Shown: positions 8,050 through 16,816, numbered from the stretch's first letter. The stretch: 64,000 bases of DNA from Acidovorax sp. KKS102 (GCF_000302535.1 NC_018708.1:310001-374000), one strand, 5' to 3'. Made by a program: numbers and translations. The notes: a model not told the origin generated them from the sequence alone.

Positions 8050-9165
8050 ATGCCCCGTCCCATTGCTGCCACCATCCACACCACGGCCTTGCACCACAAC
8101 CTCGCGCGCGTGCGCCAGTCGGTGCCTGACGCCAAGGTGTGGGCGGTGGTCAAGGCCAATGCCTATGGCCACGGCATCGAGCGGGTGTACGAGGGCCTGC
8201 GCGGCGCCGACGGTTTTGCGCTGCTGGACCTGGCCGAGGCCGAGCGCGTGCGCCACCTGGGCTGGCGCGGGCCCATCCTGCTGCTCGAAGGCGTGTTCGA
8301 GCCGCGCGACCTGGAGCTGTGCTCTCGCCTGGGCCTGTGGCACGCGGTGCACTGCGACGAGCAGATCGACATGCTGGCTGCGCACAAGACCCAGGTGCCG
8401 CACCGGGTGTTCCTCAAGATGAATTCGGGCATGAACCGCCTGGGCTTCACGCCCGAGCGCTACCGCGCCGCGTGGGCCCGGCTCAATGCGCTGCCGCAGG
8501 TGGACGAGATTTCGTTCATGACCCACTTCAGCGACGCCGATGGCCCGCGGGGCATTGCGCACCAGATGGCAGCCTTCAACGCCGCCGCGCAGGACCTGCC
8601 TGGCGAGCGCAGCCTGAGCAACAGTGCCGCCACGCTGCGCCACGCGCAGGATGCGGGCGTGCGCGCCGACTGGGTGCGCGCGGGCATCGTGGTGTATGGC
8701 AGCGCGCCGGACTTCCCCGAGCACCACGCTGGCCACTGGGGGTTGCAACCCACCATGACGCTGTCCACGCGCCTCATCGCCACCCAGCAACTGCAGGCGG
8801 GCGACACCGTGGGCTATGGCTCGCGCTTCACGGCCGATGGCCCGCTCACCATCGGCATCGCCGCCTGTGGCTACGCGGATGGCTACCCCCGCCACTGCGA
8901 CACCGGCACGCCGGTGCTGGTGAATGGCGTGCGCACGCGCCTGGTGGGGCGGGTGAGCATGGACATGGTGACCGTGGACCTCACGCCGCTGCAGCAGGCC
9001 GGTGTGGACGTGGGCTTTGGCAGCGAGGTCACGCTCTGGGGCCGCGCCAGCAATGGCGTGGTGTTGTCCATCGACGAAGTGGCGCAGGCAGCAGGTACCG
9101 TGGGCTACGAGCTGATGTGCGCCCTGGCGCAGCGCGTGCCGGTGGTGGTGGACGGCGGGGCCTGA
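8050..9165 (+). CDS. alr: Alanine racemase
   Basis: A 371-residue fold-type III PLP enzyme that interconverts L- and D-alanine for peptidoglycan. The PLP Schiff-base lysine is Lys35 in [10 protein letters not shown]. Further hallmarks are [13 protein letters not shown] in the barrel, the VGYGSRF segment with the second catalytic Tyr, and [13 protein letters not shown] in the C-terminal beta domain. ATG 8050 aligns with family N termini; the longer ORF from 7993 adds 19 unlikely residues. It is the only alanine racemase gene in the window, and no catabolic D-amino-acid gene is next to it, so the housekeeping role is preferred. Confidence 0.95.
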   Translation: MPRPIAATIHTTALHHNLARVRQSVPDAKVWAVVKANAYGHGIERVYEGLRGADGFALLDLAEAERVRHLGWRGPILLLEGVFEPRDLELCSRLGLWHAVHCDEQIDMLAAHKTQVPHRVFLKMNSGMNRLGFTPERYRAAWARLNALPQVDEISFMTHFSDADGPRGIAHQMAAFNAAAQDLPGERSLSNSAATLRHAQDAGVRADWVRAGIVVYGSAPDFPEHHAGHWGLQPTMTLSTRLIATQQLQAGDTVGYGSRFTADGPLTIGIAACGYADGYPRHCDTGTPVLVNGVRTRLVGRVSMDMVTVDLTPLQQAGVDVGFGSEVTLWGRASNGVVLSIDEVAQAAGTVGYELMCALAQRVPVVVDGGA

Positions 9166-9301
9166 AGCCCCCTCATTGGCGTGCGGCAGGGCGCGGTTCG
9201 CGCACAAGTTCACGCCGCAGGGCCCGCCGGTGTGGGGCGCGGCCTGAAACTGGTGTGAAATGGCGCCGTCTGTTTGCCACCGCGCGCAGCGCGCTCCTTC
9301 C

Positions 9302-10168
9302 ATGGCCACACCCCGCAGCAACCCCTCCGGTTCCAAGAAAAAAAGCAGCTCTACCTGGCGCTCGGTGCGCATGCCACACCACGGCACGGTGGCGCGCACC
9401 CTGCAGCAGCGCTACAGCCTGCGCTGGCACGGGTTGCTGATCGGCAGCTTCACGCTGCTGCTGATGTGGGCCACCTCGCACCTGCAGATGGTGCTGGGCG
9501 TGGAGTCACTGGCACTGCGGTACTTGATCACGTTGTCGGTGGGCTACATCGGCTATCTGCTGGTGCTGCGCGCGTGGGCAGCGCGGCTGGTGCGACGGGA
9601 TGGGCCGTCGGGCGATGGCAGTGTGGACCTGCCCGACATCTCCTGGCCCAGCGGCAACGGCCCCTCCGGGGGCGGCCAGGTGCCCCTGCCGCGCACCGGT
9701 GGGGGCGACTTTGGCGGCGGTGGCGCATCGGGGGACTTTGCGGGCGGGTGGACACAAGGCCTGTCCAGCGGGGGCTCCAGCAGCGACTCCAGTGTGCTGG
9801 GCGACATTGCCGGGGGCGCGGCCGATGCGCTAGGCAGCGCCGATGAGGGCGCAGTGGTGGTCGTGCCCGTGGTGGCCATCTTTCTCATTGGCGCGGCGCT
9901 GATCCTGGGCGCGGGCTCGCTCGCCATGCTGTTCTTTGGCTGGGATGTGCTGCTCACCGTGGCGGTGGAGATTGCCTTCTCGGTGGCCACGGCCCGCGCC
10001 GCCGTGGGGGTGGAGCGCGAGGGCTGGCTCAGCGCCGCCGTGCGCTTGACCTGGAAGCCGCTGCTGGGCGCGCTGATTTGCGCCGTGCTGCTGGGCGCCA
10101 CCATCGACCATTTCCTGCCCCATGTGCATTCGCTGCCCGAGGCGCTGCGCGTGATCCAGGGGCGGTGA
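9302..10168 (+). CDS. Hypothetical membrane protein with Gly/Ser-rich loop
   Basis: A 288-residue protein I do not recognise. Residues 1-45 are basic (KKKSSSTWRSVRMPHH...). Two helices follow (LLIGSFTLLLMWATSHL and LRYLITLSVGYIGYLLVL), then about 80 residues rich in Gly and Ser (GDFGGGGASGDFAGG, SSGGSSSDSS), and three more helices near the C terminus (VVVVPVVAIFLIGAALILG, VLLTVAVEIAFSVATA, LLGALICAVLLGATI). The low-complexity region probably forms a flexible extramembrane loop. It follows alr by 136 bp on the same strand. ATG 9302 was preferred to 9260 because the upstream residues have no conserved character. No function is assigned. Confidence 0.6.
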   Translation: MATPRSNPSGSKKKSSSTWRSVRMPHHGTVARTLQQRYSLRWHGLLIGSFTLLLMWATSHLQMVLGVESLALRYLITLSVGYIGYLLVLRAWAARLVRRDGPSGDGSVDLPDISWPSGNGPSGGGQVPLPRTGGGDFGGGGASGDFAGGWTQGLSSGGSSSDSSVLGDIAGGAADALGSADEGAVVVVPVVAIFLIGAALILGAGSLAMLFFGWDVLLTVAVEIAFSVATARAAVGVEREGWLSAAVRLTWKPLLGALICAVLLGATIDHFLPHVHSLPEALRVIQGR

Positions 10169-10170
10169 TT

Positions 10171-10227
10171 TGCTCTCTATTTGATAGCTGCTAGGGCATA
10201 TTGCACTAGCGCTGGGGGCAAAAATCC
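10171..10227 (+). repeat. Dispersed repeat family A, copy 2
   Basis: TGCTCTCTATTTGATAGCTG, then GGGCATATTGCACTAGCGCT and a run of A. It fills the gap between two convergent genes, the membrane protein ending at 10168 and the MarR regulator ending at 10263. Confidence 0.85.
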
Positions 10228-10262
10228 CTTCAAAAAGCGTCGGAAGAGCCTCCGAGGGGCCC

Positions 10263-10754
10263 CTACCGGGAGGACCGGCCCTTGCCGTGGCCGCAGTCCT
10301 CGCCAGTCTCCAGGGGCGGCAGCGCATCCAGGTTGCCCCGCACCCGCGCCAACAGGGTCAGCAACTGCGCCTGCGTGTCGTCGTCGCAGCCCGCCAGCAC
10401 CTGGGCCGACAGGGTCTGCCGCGCGGCCTGCAGCGCCTGGTACAGCGCCTGGCCTTCGGCGCTCAGCGTGAGGCACAGGCTGCGCCGGTCCTCGGCGTGG
10501 GGTTGGCGCTCCAGCCAGCCCTTGTCCTGCAACAGGCCCAGCATGCGTGCCACCTGGGCCTTGTCGGCGCCGCTGTGGCGCACCAGCTCTTTCTGCGTGG
10601 CGCCGGGGTGGCGGCCAATGAAGTTCAGCGCGCGCACCTCGTTGAAGGTCAGGTCCGGGTGCACGGAGGTCATGGCGCGCACCATGCGCGCCCGGTAGGC
10701 GTGCATCAGGTCGTGCAGGGCTTCAAACACATCGGGGCGGGCGAGTGGGGGCAT
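10263..10754 (-). CDS. MarR-family transcriptional regulator
   Basis: A 163-residue winged-helix repressor. The DNA-binding core runs through LTFNEVRALNFIGRHPG, TQKELVRHSGADKAQVARML and the wing LERQPHAEDRRSLCLTLS (about residues 35-105), flanked by dimerisation helices. The gene is divergent from a siderophore-interacting-protein gene, and two near-identical palindromes lie between them, so it probably represses both. ATG 10754 is chosen; the alternative TTG at 10781 would place the first operator inside the coding region. The inducer is unknown. Confidence 0.85.
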   Translation of the reverse strand: MPPLARPDVFEALHDLMHAYRARMVRAMTSVHPDLTFNEVRALNFIGRHPGATQKELVRHSGADKAQVARMLGLLQDKGWLERQPHAEDRRSLCLTLSAEGQALYQALQAARQTLSAQVLAGCDDDTQAQLLTLLARVRGNLDALPPLETGEDCGHGKGRSSR

Positions 10755-10767
10755 GGCGCGGCTATCG

Positions 10768-10782
10768 GTTGACAAAGTCAAC
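10768..10782. promoter_or_regulatory. Palindromic operator 1 of the MarR/SIP divergent region
   Basis: GTTGACAAAGTCAAC is a perfect 6-3-6 palindrome. A second one of the same form sits 33 bp away at 10801. Both lie in the short region between the divergent marR-like and SIP genes, the usual place for MarR dimer sites. Confidence 0.7.
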
Positions 10783-10800
10783 TGAATGGTGGATGATTTC

Positions 10801-10815
10801 GTTGATTAAATCAAC
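10801..10815. promoter_or_regulatory. Palindromic operator 2 of the MarR/SIP divergent region
   Basis: GTTGATTAAATCAAC has the same 6-3-6 layout as the site at 10768 and ends 10 bp before the SIP start codon. Centre-to-centre spacing is 33 bp, about three helical turns, so two dimers could bind on one DNA face. Confidence 0.7.
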
Positions 10816-10825
10816 ATTTTACGCC

Positions 10826-11638
10826 ATGAACGCACCTCTGCCCCTGGCCGCCACGGCCCCCTCCCTCGCCATCGAGCGCATCCGCCACCCCTTGCAGGGC
10901 CGCCACCTCCAGGTGGTGCGCCGCACCCAGGTCAGCCCCGGCTTTGTGCGGCTGACCCTGGCCGGCCCCGAGCTGGCGGGGTTTGTGACCGCCGGGTTTG
11001 ACGACCACCTCAAGCTCATCCTTCCTGCGCCCGGGCAGGATCGCCCCACCTTGCCCACGCTGCAGGACGGCCGCCCCGTGTTTGACGGCCCCCGCCCCGT
11101 GCTGCGCGACTACACCCCCGCGCGTTTTGACGCCGCTGCGGGCGAGCTGGACATCGAAGTGGCCCTGCACGACGCGGGCCCCGCCACCGACTGGGCCGCC
11201 AGCGCATCCGTCGGCCAGTGGGTGGGCATTGCCGGGCCGCGCGGCAGCATGGTGGTGCCCACGGGCTTTGACTGGCACTGGCTGCTGGGCGACGAAACCG
11301 CGCTGCCCGCCATCGCCCGCCGTCTGGCCGAGCTGCCCGCCAGCGCGGTGGCCACCGTGCGCATCCAGCTGAACAACCCGGCCGACCAGCGGGTGTTGGC
11401 GAGTGCGGCGCAGGTGGATCTGCAGTGGGTGAGCGCGCTGCCTGCCGCTGTGGAGGCTCTGTCGCTGCCGCCCGGCGCGGGCTTTGTCTGGGCCGCGGGC
11501 GAACACAGCGACATGGCCGCCGTGCGCCGCGCCATGCTGGCCAAGCCGGGCGTGGACCCGAAGCGCATGCGCATCTCTGCCTACTGGAAGCGTGGCGCGG
11601 CGGACCACCACGAGGACCTGGTCAGCGCAGCAGGGTAA
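10826..11638 (+). CDS. Siderophore-interacting protein (flavin-dependent ferric reductase family)
   Basis: A 270-residue ViuB/SIP-type protein that reduces ferric siderophores in the cytoplasm with FAD and NAD(P)H. The FAD-binding beta barrel includes RDYTPARFD (the RxYT motif, about residue 94) and LDIEVALHDAGPATDWA; GPRGSMVVP begins the nucleotide-binding half. The C-terminal block GFVWAAGEHSDMAAVRR and SAYWKRGAADHHED are SIP signatures. It is divergent from the MarR-like gene with two operator-like palindromes between. No Fur-box-like sequence was obvious. Its 3' end overlaps that of the convergent argP-like gene by 17 bp. Confidence 0.9.
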   Translation: MNAPLPLAATAPSLAIERIRHPLQGRHLQVVRRTQVSPGFVRLTLAGPELAGFVTAGFDDHLKLILPAPGQDRPTLPTLQDGRPVFDGPRPVLRDYTPARFDAAAGELDIEVALHDAGPATDWAASASVGQWVGIAGPRGSMVVPTGFDWHWLLGDETALPAIARRLAELPASAVATVRIQLNNPADQRVLASAAQVDLQWVSALPAAVEALSLPPGAGFVWAAGEHSDMAAVRRAMLAKPGVDPKRMRISAYWKRGAADHHEDLVSAAG

Positions 11639-12509
11639 GCGCCGCCGCCCGCTGTACCGCCTGTGTGACGTGCTGCAGCGCCTGCACATTCAGGCGCCAG
11701 CACTGCCAGTACAGCGGTACATCCACGGGCTTGTTCGCAATCAGCTCGACCAGGGCGCCGCTCTTCAGGTCGTCCTCCACCAGCGGGTCGGGCGTCATGC
11801 CCCAGCCCAGGCTGGCGCGCGTGGCTTTGACGAAGGCGTGCGCCTCAGGTAGCCAGTGCACGGGTGGCGCCAGCTTGCGGCGCGTGATGCGGCCCACAAA
11901 ACGCGCCTGCAGCGCATCCTTGCGGTTGAACACCAGCATGGGGGCCTGCGCCAGCGTGGTGGCGTTCACCCCTTGGGCAAAGTGGCGCTCCATGAACGCA
12001 GGGCTTGCGAGCGCGCGGTAGCGCAGCGTGCCCAGCGGCAGCACCTGGCAGCCCTGCACGGGCTGCGGGTCGGCCGTCACGGCGGCCATCACGCGGCCCT
12101 CGCGCAGCAGGTTGGCCGAATGGTCCTGGTCTTCCACATGGATGTCGAAGGTGATGGCCTGCCCCTCGGCCGCCTGCGCCATGGCGTGGGGGAACCAGGT
12201 GGCCAGCGAGTCGGCATTCACGCCAATCGCCAGCCGCGTGGTGCTGTGCTGCCCGCCGCCAATGGTGGCCAGCGCATCGGCCTCGCTCAGCGCCACCTCG
12301 CGCGCATGGCGGTACAGCGCCTGGCCCGCCTCGGTGGGCGTGCAGGGGGTGGCGCGGCGCACCAGCACCTGGCCCACGCGCTCTTCCAGCAGCTTGATGC
12401 GCTGCGACACCGCCGAGCGCGTGACATGCAGCACCGCCGCCGCGCGCTCGAAGCTGCCCTCATCGATCACCGTGGCAAACGCGTTGAGCTGGGCGGAGTC
12501 GAGTTGCAT
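11622..12509 (-). CDS. argP: ArgP/LysG-family LysR-type regulator
   Basis: A 295-residue LysR protein of the ArgP (IciA/LysG) subgroup. The N-terminal winged helix reads LDSAQLNAFATVIDEGSFERAAAVLHVTRSAVSQRIKLLEE, and the effector domain keeps the subgroup's short ADSLATWF segment. ArgP/LysG senses lysine or arginine and activates an adjacent basic-amino-acid exporter; the LysE-type exporter gene lies divergently 77 bp away, exactly that arrangement. The 3' end overlaps the SIP gene by 17 bp. Subgroup assignment rests on context and N-terminal motifs. Confidence 0.85.
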   Translation of the reverse strand: MQLDSAQLNAFATVIDEGSFERAAAVLHVTRSAVSQRIKLLEERVGQVLVRRATPCTPTEAGQALYRHAREVALSEADALATIGGGQHSTTRLAIGVNADSLATWFPHAMAQAAEGQAITFDIHVEDQDHSANLLREGRVMAAVTADPQPVQGCQVLPLGTLRYRALASPAFMERHFAQGVNATTLAQAPMLVFNRKDALQARFVGRITRRKLAPPVHWLPEAHAFVKATRASLGWGMTPDPLVEDDLKSGALVELIANKPVDVPLYWQCWRLNVQALQHVTQAVQRAAALTLLR

Positions 12510-12586
12510 AGATGGTTAGTTATTCTGACGGATCGTTAAAAAGTATAGCTGGCGTCAACGCAGGCCCTTGGCCAGAATCTGTGCCC

Positions 12587-13204
12587 ATGGTCTCCACTGC
12601 CTTCGTTCACGGTTTCACATCCACCGCCATGCTCATCATGGCCATTGGCGCGCAAAACGCATTTGTGCTGCGCCAGGGCCTGCGGCGCGAGCATGTGATG
12701 CCCGTGGTGCTGGTGTGCGCGTTGTCGGACGCGGTGCTGCTGCAGGTGGGTGTGTGGGGCATGGGTGGCGTGTTGCTGGCCCGGCCCGAATGGGCGCAGT
12801 TCATGCGCTGGGCGGGTGCGCTGTTCCTGTTGATGTATGCGGCACAGACGGCCGCGCGGGCGCTGCGCCCAGGACAGTTGCTGGTCGCCACCAGCGGCCC
12901 CGGTACCAGCCTGCGCACCACGCTGGCCACGGTGGTGGCGCTCACCTGGCTCAACCCGCATGTGTACCTGGACACCGTGGTGCTGCTGGGCACCATGGCA
13001 ACGCCCTACCCGGCCTGGGGCCGTGCGCTGTTTGCCGCAGGGGGCTCGCTGGCCAGCGCGCTGTGGTTCTTGTTGATTGGCCTCGGCGCCCGCTGGCTGG
13101 CGCCGCTGTTTGCCACCCCGGCGGCGTGGCGGGTGCTGGATGGGGTGACGGCCACCACCATGCTGGTGCTGGCGGGGGTGATGGCTTGGGGCAGCGCTGG
13201 ATAA
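12587..13204 (+). CDS. LysE/ArgO-family amino acid exporter
   Basis: A 205-residue inner-membrane exporter with five or six hydrophobic helices. The family signature MAIGAQNAFVLRQGLRREHV lies in the first 35 residues, and ALTWLNPHVYLDTVVLLG is the conserved central motif with the Asn-Pro pair. It exports lysine or arginine when they accumulate, controlled by the divergent ArgP-like gene. ATG 12587 puts the start right before the first helix; the ORF upstream from 12512 runs through the intergenic promoter region and was discarded. Confidence 0.9.
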   Translation: MVSTAFVHGFTSTAMLIMAIGAQNAFVLRQGLRREHVMPVVLVCALSDAVLLQVGVWGMGGVLLARPEWAQFMRWAGALFLLMYAAQTAARALRPGQLLVATSGPGTSLRTTLATVVALTWLNPHVYLDTVVLLGTMATPYPAWGRALFAAGGSLASALWFLLIGLGARWLAPLFATPAAWRVLDGVTATTMLVLAGVMAWGSAG

Positions 13205-13337
13205 GGCCCCGCGGCCCAGCGCGCTCTGGTTTGGGAAGAGCTGCGAGGCGTGAAGCGCAGCAATAGCTGGTGCTATTGCGAGCATTCGCAACGCGGCAGA
13301 TCGCCCAAGCAAGAGATGCGCTGCCCGCGAGGCCTTG
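13202..13337. repeat. Hairpin-centred element family B, copy 1
   Basis: The outer arms are TAAGGCCCCGCGG (13202-13214) and CCGCGAGGCCTTG (13325-13337), complementary at 11 of 13 positions. The central hairpin is GCAATAGC-TGGT-GCTATTGC (13260-13279), and it is followed by CGCAACGCGGCAGATC. Read on the opposite strand, that flank matches the CTGCGGCGTTGC flank of the copies at 54263 and 56848. The left arm overlaps the stop codon of the LysE-type gene. It sits in the 242-bp gap before the peptide-binding-protein gene. Confidence 0.65.
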
Positions 13338-13446
13338 TGCAGCGTTGCCTTAAGCTAAGAAGAATAAGTTCGTTTTCTAAAAGCGCCGCTTGGGGGATAG
13401 TCTGGCCATTCAGCATTTTTTGGCGTTTTTGCCTATCCTCCCGTCC

Positions 13447-15027
13447 ATGCGCTTCAAACACCTACTCCTGGCCGCCGCCGTTGTTGCGGCACTGCCCCTG
13501 GCCGCACAGGCCAAGACCTTCCGCTGGTCCCGCTCGGTGGACATCTCCACCTGGGACATCCACACCCAGAACGTGGGCGTGAACAACACCATGCACGGCG
13601 CGGTGTACGACACGCTGGTGGAATACAACAGCAAGACCTTCAAGCCCGAGCCGTCGCTGGCCACCGAGTGGAAGCTCATCAAGCCCACGCAGCTGCGCCT
13701 GACGCTGCGCAAGGGCGTGAAGTTCAGCGATGGCAGCGAGTTCACCGCGGACGACGCCAAGTTCTCGCTGGAGCGGGCCAAGGCCAAAAGCTCCAACTTC
13801 GCGGTCTACACGCAGGGCATCGACCGTGTGGAAAAGGTCGATGCCTACACCATCGACATCCACTCCGACCTGCCCAACCCGGTGCTGGTGAACCAGCTCA
13901 CCGAGCTGCGCATCATGAGCAAGGCCTGGGCCGAAAAGAACAAGTCGGTCGAGCCCAAGGACATCAAGACCAAGGACGAGAACTTTGCCCACCGCAACGC
14001 GCTGGGCACCGGCCCCTACCAGCTCAAGCAGTGGACGCCCGACCAGCGCGTGGTGCTGGAGCCCAACCCGCACTGGTGGGGCAAGGGCAAGTACCCCACC
14101 AACCTGACCGAGATCATCTACACCCCCATCAAGGCCGACGCCACGCGCACAGCGGCGCTGCTGTCGGGTGAGGTGGACTTTGTGATCGACCCCAGCCTGC
14201 AAGACCTGGCGCGCATCAAGCAGACGCCCAACCTGCAGGTGCTGGAGGGGCCGGAGTACCGCACCATCTTCCTGGGCCTGGATCAGTTCCGCGACGAGCT
14301 GCCCGGCTCGGACGTGAAGGGCAAGAACCCGCTGAAGGATCTGCGCGTGCGCAAGGCGCTGTACCAGGCCATCGACATCCAGTCCATCCAGCGCGTGGTG
14401 CTGCGTGGCCTGGCCCAGCCCACCGGCACGCTGATCGCGAACCAGGTCAACGGCTGGACCAAGAAGGCCGACGTGCGCTACCCCTACGACCCCAAGGCAG
14501 CGCAGAAACTGCTGGCCGATGCGGGCTACCCCAACGGGTTTGAGGTGGACTTTGCGTGCAGCGCGGGCCGCTACATCAACGACGAGCAGCTGTGCCAGGC
14601 CATCACCTCACACTGGGCCAAGGTGGGCGTGAAGGCCAAGCTGCGCTCGCTGCCATTTGCGACCTACTTCCCCATGATTCAGCGCAACGAGGCCAGCATC
14701 TACCTGCTGGGCTGGGGCGTGCCCACGTTTGACGCGTTCTACAGCCTGCAGTCGCTGGTGCGCTCGCCCGGTGCGGGCGGCGATGGCAACTTCAACCTGG
14801 GCCGCTTCTCTGACCCGCAGATGGACGCGCTGATCGAGCGTGTGAAGAAGGAGACGGACACTGCGACGCGCAACGGCCTGATCGAGCAGGCGTTGATCAA
14901 GGAGCATGAGCTGGTGTCGCACATCCCGCTGTACAACCAGGTGATTCCGTGGGCGGGTACCAAGAAGGTGGAGATCATCCATCGCGCGGACAACCGCATC
15001 GACTGGCGGTATTTGAAGGTGAACTGA
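13447..15027 (+). CDS. ABC transporter substrate-binding protein, peptide/oligopeptide family 5
   Basis: A 526-residue periplasmic binding protein. A Sec signal peptide is clear (MRFKHLLLAAAVVAALPLAAQA, cleavage after residue 22). The mature protein has SBP-5 features: TLVEYNSKTFKPEPSLATEW, the LRLTLRKGVKFSDGSEFTADD block, and the lobe II GYPNGFEVDF segment. Such proteins deliver peptides or other solutes to Dpp/Opp-type ABC importers; no permease or ATPase genes are adjacent, so its partner is elsewhere. ATG 13447 is fixed by the signal peptide. A strong intrinsic terminator follows the stop. Confidence 0.9.
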   Translation: MRFKHLLLAAAVVAALPLAAQAKTFRWSRSVDISTWDIHTQNVGVNNTMHGAVYDTLVEYNSKTFKPEPSLATEWKLIKPTQLRLTLRKGVKFSDGSEFTADDAKFSLERAKAKSSNFAVYTQGIDRVEKVDAYTIDIHSDLPNPVLVNQLTELRIMSKAWAEKNKSVEPKDIKTKDENFAHRNALGTGPYQLKQWTPDQRVVLEPNPHWWGKGKYPTNLTEIIYTPIKADATRTAALLSGEVDFVIDPSLQDLARIKQTPNLQVLEGPEYRTIFLGLDQFRDELPGSDVKGKNPLKDLRVRKALYQAIDIQSIQRVVLRGLAQPTGTLIANQVNGWTKKADVRYPYDPKAAQKLLADAGYPNGFEVDFACSAGRYINDEQLCQAITSHWAKVGVKAKLRSLPFATYFPMIQRNEASIYLLGWGVPTFDAFYSLQSLVRSPGAGGDGNFNLGRFSDPQMDALIERVKKETDTATRNGLIEQALIKEHELVSHIPLYNQVIPWAGTKKVEIIHRADNRIDWRYLKVN

Positions 15028-15041
15028 TCCCCGTCGCAAAC

Positions 15042-15084
15042 AAAAAGCCCCGGTGCTTCTGACCCGAAGCACCGGGGCTTTTTT
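15042..15084 (+). terminator. Intrinsic terminator after the peptide-binding-protein gene
   Basis: An 18-bp perfect stem: arm AAAAAGCCCCGGTGCTTC at 15042-15059, a 6-nt loop, and the complementary arm at 15066-15083, ending in a run of six T. The A-run on the left makes it able to work in both directions, so it may also serve the convergent GST gene. Confidence 0.93.
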
Positions 15085-15104
15085 GCGCCTGCTGAAGGGG
15101 CGTA

Positions 15105-15728
15105 TCAGGCCATTGCGCGCTGCACCGCCGGGCGCTGCAGCATGCGCTGCGTGTGTGCAAACACCTTCGGAAACTGGGTTATGTCCACACCGTCGCTGTG
15201 CAGCCAGGTGCCAATGGTGAACAGGTAGCCGTCGGCCACCGTGTATTGCTCGCCCATCACCCACGGACCCTGGTCCGCGTTCGGCAGGTAGTGGCTTTCG
15301 ATGAGGTTGAAACAGTCGGTCATGTTCTGCGGCACCTTGCGCTGCATCGCGGCCTGGGCCTCGGGCTCGTCGGCCCAGCGGCTGGCGCGGGGGCGGTGGG
15401 CGTGGGCGATGTGCACGGTGGACGCGAGGTAGCTGTGGAACTCCTGCAAACGCGCAAAGCCGTAGGCGTCGGCGGGCGCCAGGCGCGCTGCGGGAAAGCT
15501 CTGCGCCACATAGGCCAGCAGTGCAGGCGTTTCGGTCAGGGTGCCTTGCGGCGTGGCCAGCGCGGGCACGCGGCCCTTGGGGTTCACCGCCAGGTATTCG
15601 GGCGTGCGTTGCTGGCCGGCCGAGAAGTCCACGCGCACCAGGTCGTAGGGGGCGCCCGCTTCTTCCAGAGCGATGCGAACGGCCTGCGCGCAGGTGCCGG
15701 GGGTGTAGTACAGCGTGAGTTGGGTCAT
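15105..15728 (-). CDS. Glutathione S-transferase family protein
   Basis: A 207-residue GST of the beta/bacterial type. The N-terminal thioredoxin fold begins LTLYYTPGTCAQAVRIALEEAG, with a Cys at residue 13 where beta-class GSTs keep a catalytic cysteine region. It continues with NPKGRVPAL (cis-Pro) and LTETPALLAYVAQSFP; residues about 90-207 form the helical domain. It lies downstream of the panE-like gene on the same strand with a family A repeat between, so co-transcription is uncertain. Substrate unknown. Confidence 0.9.
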   Translation of the reverse strand: MTQLTLYYTPGTCAQAVRIALEEAGAPYDLVRVDFSAGQQRTPEYLAVNPKGRVPALATPQGTLTETPALLAYVAQSFPAARLAPADAYGFARLQEFHSYLASTVHIAHAHRPRASRWADEPEAQAAMQRKVPQNMTDCFNLIESHYLPNADQGPWVMGEQYTVADGYLFTIGTWLHSDGVDITQFPKVFAHTQRMLQRPAVQRAMA

Positions 15729-15734
15729 GGTTAA

Positions 15735-15800
15735 TATGCTATGAATTGAATAGCTGCCTGCGCATATTCCACTAGCGCCTGCAGCCGATATTGCTTGAAA
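15735..15800 (+). repeat. Dispersed repeat family A, copy 3
   Basis: ATGCTATGAATTGAATAGCT, then GCGCATATTCCACTAGCGCC and a TTGCTTGAA tail. It separates the GST gene start (15728) from the panE-like gene end (15805), filling the whole gap. Confidence 0.85.
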
Positions 15801-15804
15801 TGAA

Positions 15805-16782
15805 TCAGTACAGGCCGCGTGTGCGCGCCATCAGCCGCACCAGGCCCAGCAAAGCATCGGTGTGGGGCGTGGGCGTGTGGGTGATCTGCCCCAGCTCGCG
15901 CACGGCGCCCACCAGGGCGTCGATCTCCAGGGGCTTGTTCGCTTCCACGTCCTGCAGCATCGAGGTCTTGAACGCGCCCAGCTTGCGCGTGACGGCGTGG
16001 CGGTCTTCGGGCTGCTGGTCGATCGGCAGGCCCAGCTTTTCGCCGATGGCCTTGGCTTCCAGCATCACCGCGCTCACAAAGCCGCGCACCAGGTCGTCGT
16101 CCAGGATGCGGTCGGTGGTGGCGCCGGTGAGTGCACTGATGGGGTTGACCGTGAGGTTGCCCCACAGCTTGAACCAGATGTCTTTCTGGATGGTGGTGCT
16201 CACCTCCACATCGATGCCACCGCGCTGCAGCGTGTCGGCCAGTGCTTGCAAGCGCTCGCTGCGGCTACCGTCGGGCTCGCCCACGATGAGGCGGTTGCCG
16301 AAATGCTGTTTGACGAAGCCCGGCGCCTCCAGCGAGCAGCTGGTGTGCACCACGCTGCCCAGCACATGGCTCGTCGGGATAGCGCTGGCGATCACGCCGC
16401 CCGCGTCCACGGATTCAAGGGCACGCCCCTGCGCCGCGCCGCCAAAGCCATCGAGGAACCACCACGGCACGCCGTTCATGGCCGTGAGCACGATGGTGTC
16501 GGGCCCGATCAGCGGGGCCATGGCACGCGCCACGTCAGGCAGGCCCGGCGCCTTGACGGCGACCACCACCAGGTCTTGCACACCCAGGGCTGCCGGGTCG
16601 TTGTGGGCCGTGACGGCCACCTGCGCCAGTGTGCCGTCGGGGCGACGCATGCGCAGCCCTTCGGTTTGCAGAGCGCGCAGTGTGTCGCCCCGCGCCACCA
16701 TGCTGACGGTGTGGCCCGCTTGCGCCAGGGCCACGCCCAGCCAGCCGCCGATGGCGCCCGCGCCGTAAATACATGCTTTCAT
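15805..16782 (-). CDS. panE: 2-dehydropantoate 2-reductase family protein
   Basis: A 325-residue NADPH-dependent reductase of the ApbA/PanE family. The Rossmann motif is MKACIYGAGAIGGWLGVALA (GxGxxG at residues 7-12). Later blocks include DLVVVAVKA, the catalytic-lysine region DIWFKLWGNLTVNPISALTG, and the PTPHTDALLGLVRLM tail. True PanE makes pantoate for coenzyme A, but the family also reduces other 2-oxo acids. Here it is 34 bp downstream of an HpaI-like aldolase, so a catabolic role on an aldol product is an alternative; the symbol is a family label. Confidence 0.8.
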   Translation of the reverse strand: MKACIYGAGAIGGWLGVALAQAGHTVSMVARGDTLRALQTEGLRMRRPDGTLAQVAVTAHNDPAALGVQDLVVVAVKAPGLPDVARAMAPLIGPDTIVLTAMNGVPWWFLDGFGGAAQGRALESVDAGGVIASAIPTSHVLGSVVHTSCSLEAPGFVKQHFGNRLIVGEPDGSRSERLQALADTLQRGGIDVEVSTTIQKDIWFKLWGNLTVNPISALTGATTDRILDDDLVRGFVSAVMLEAKAIGEKLGLPIDQQPEDRHAVTRKLGAFKTSMLQDVEANKPLEIDALVGAVRELGQITHTPTPHTDALLGLVRLMARTRGLY

Positions 16783-16816
16783 GGATGTCTGTCCTTGGGT
16801 TTGGAAGAAAAAAAGT

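Noticed and set aside
9670..9795. Tandem-repeat array in the Gly/Ser-rich part of the membrane protein
   Set aside because: It is low-complexity coding sequence with irregular Gly and Ser codons; no regular unit repeats at the DNA level.
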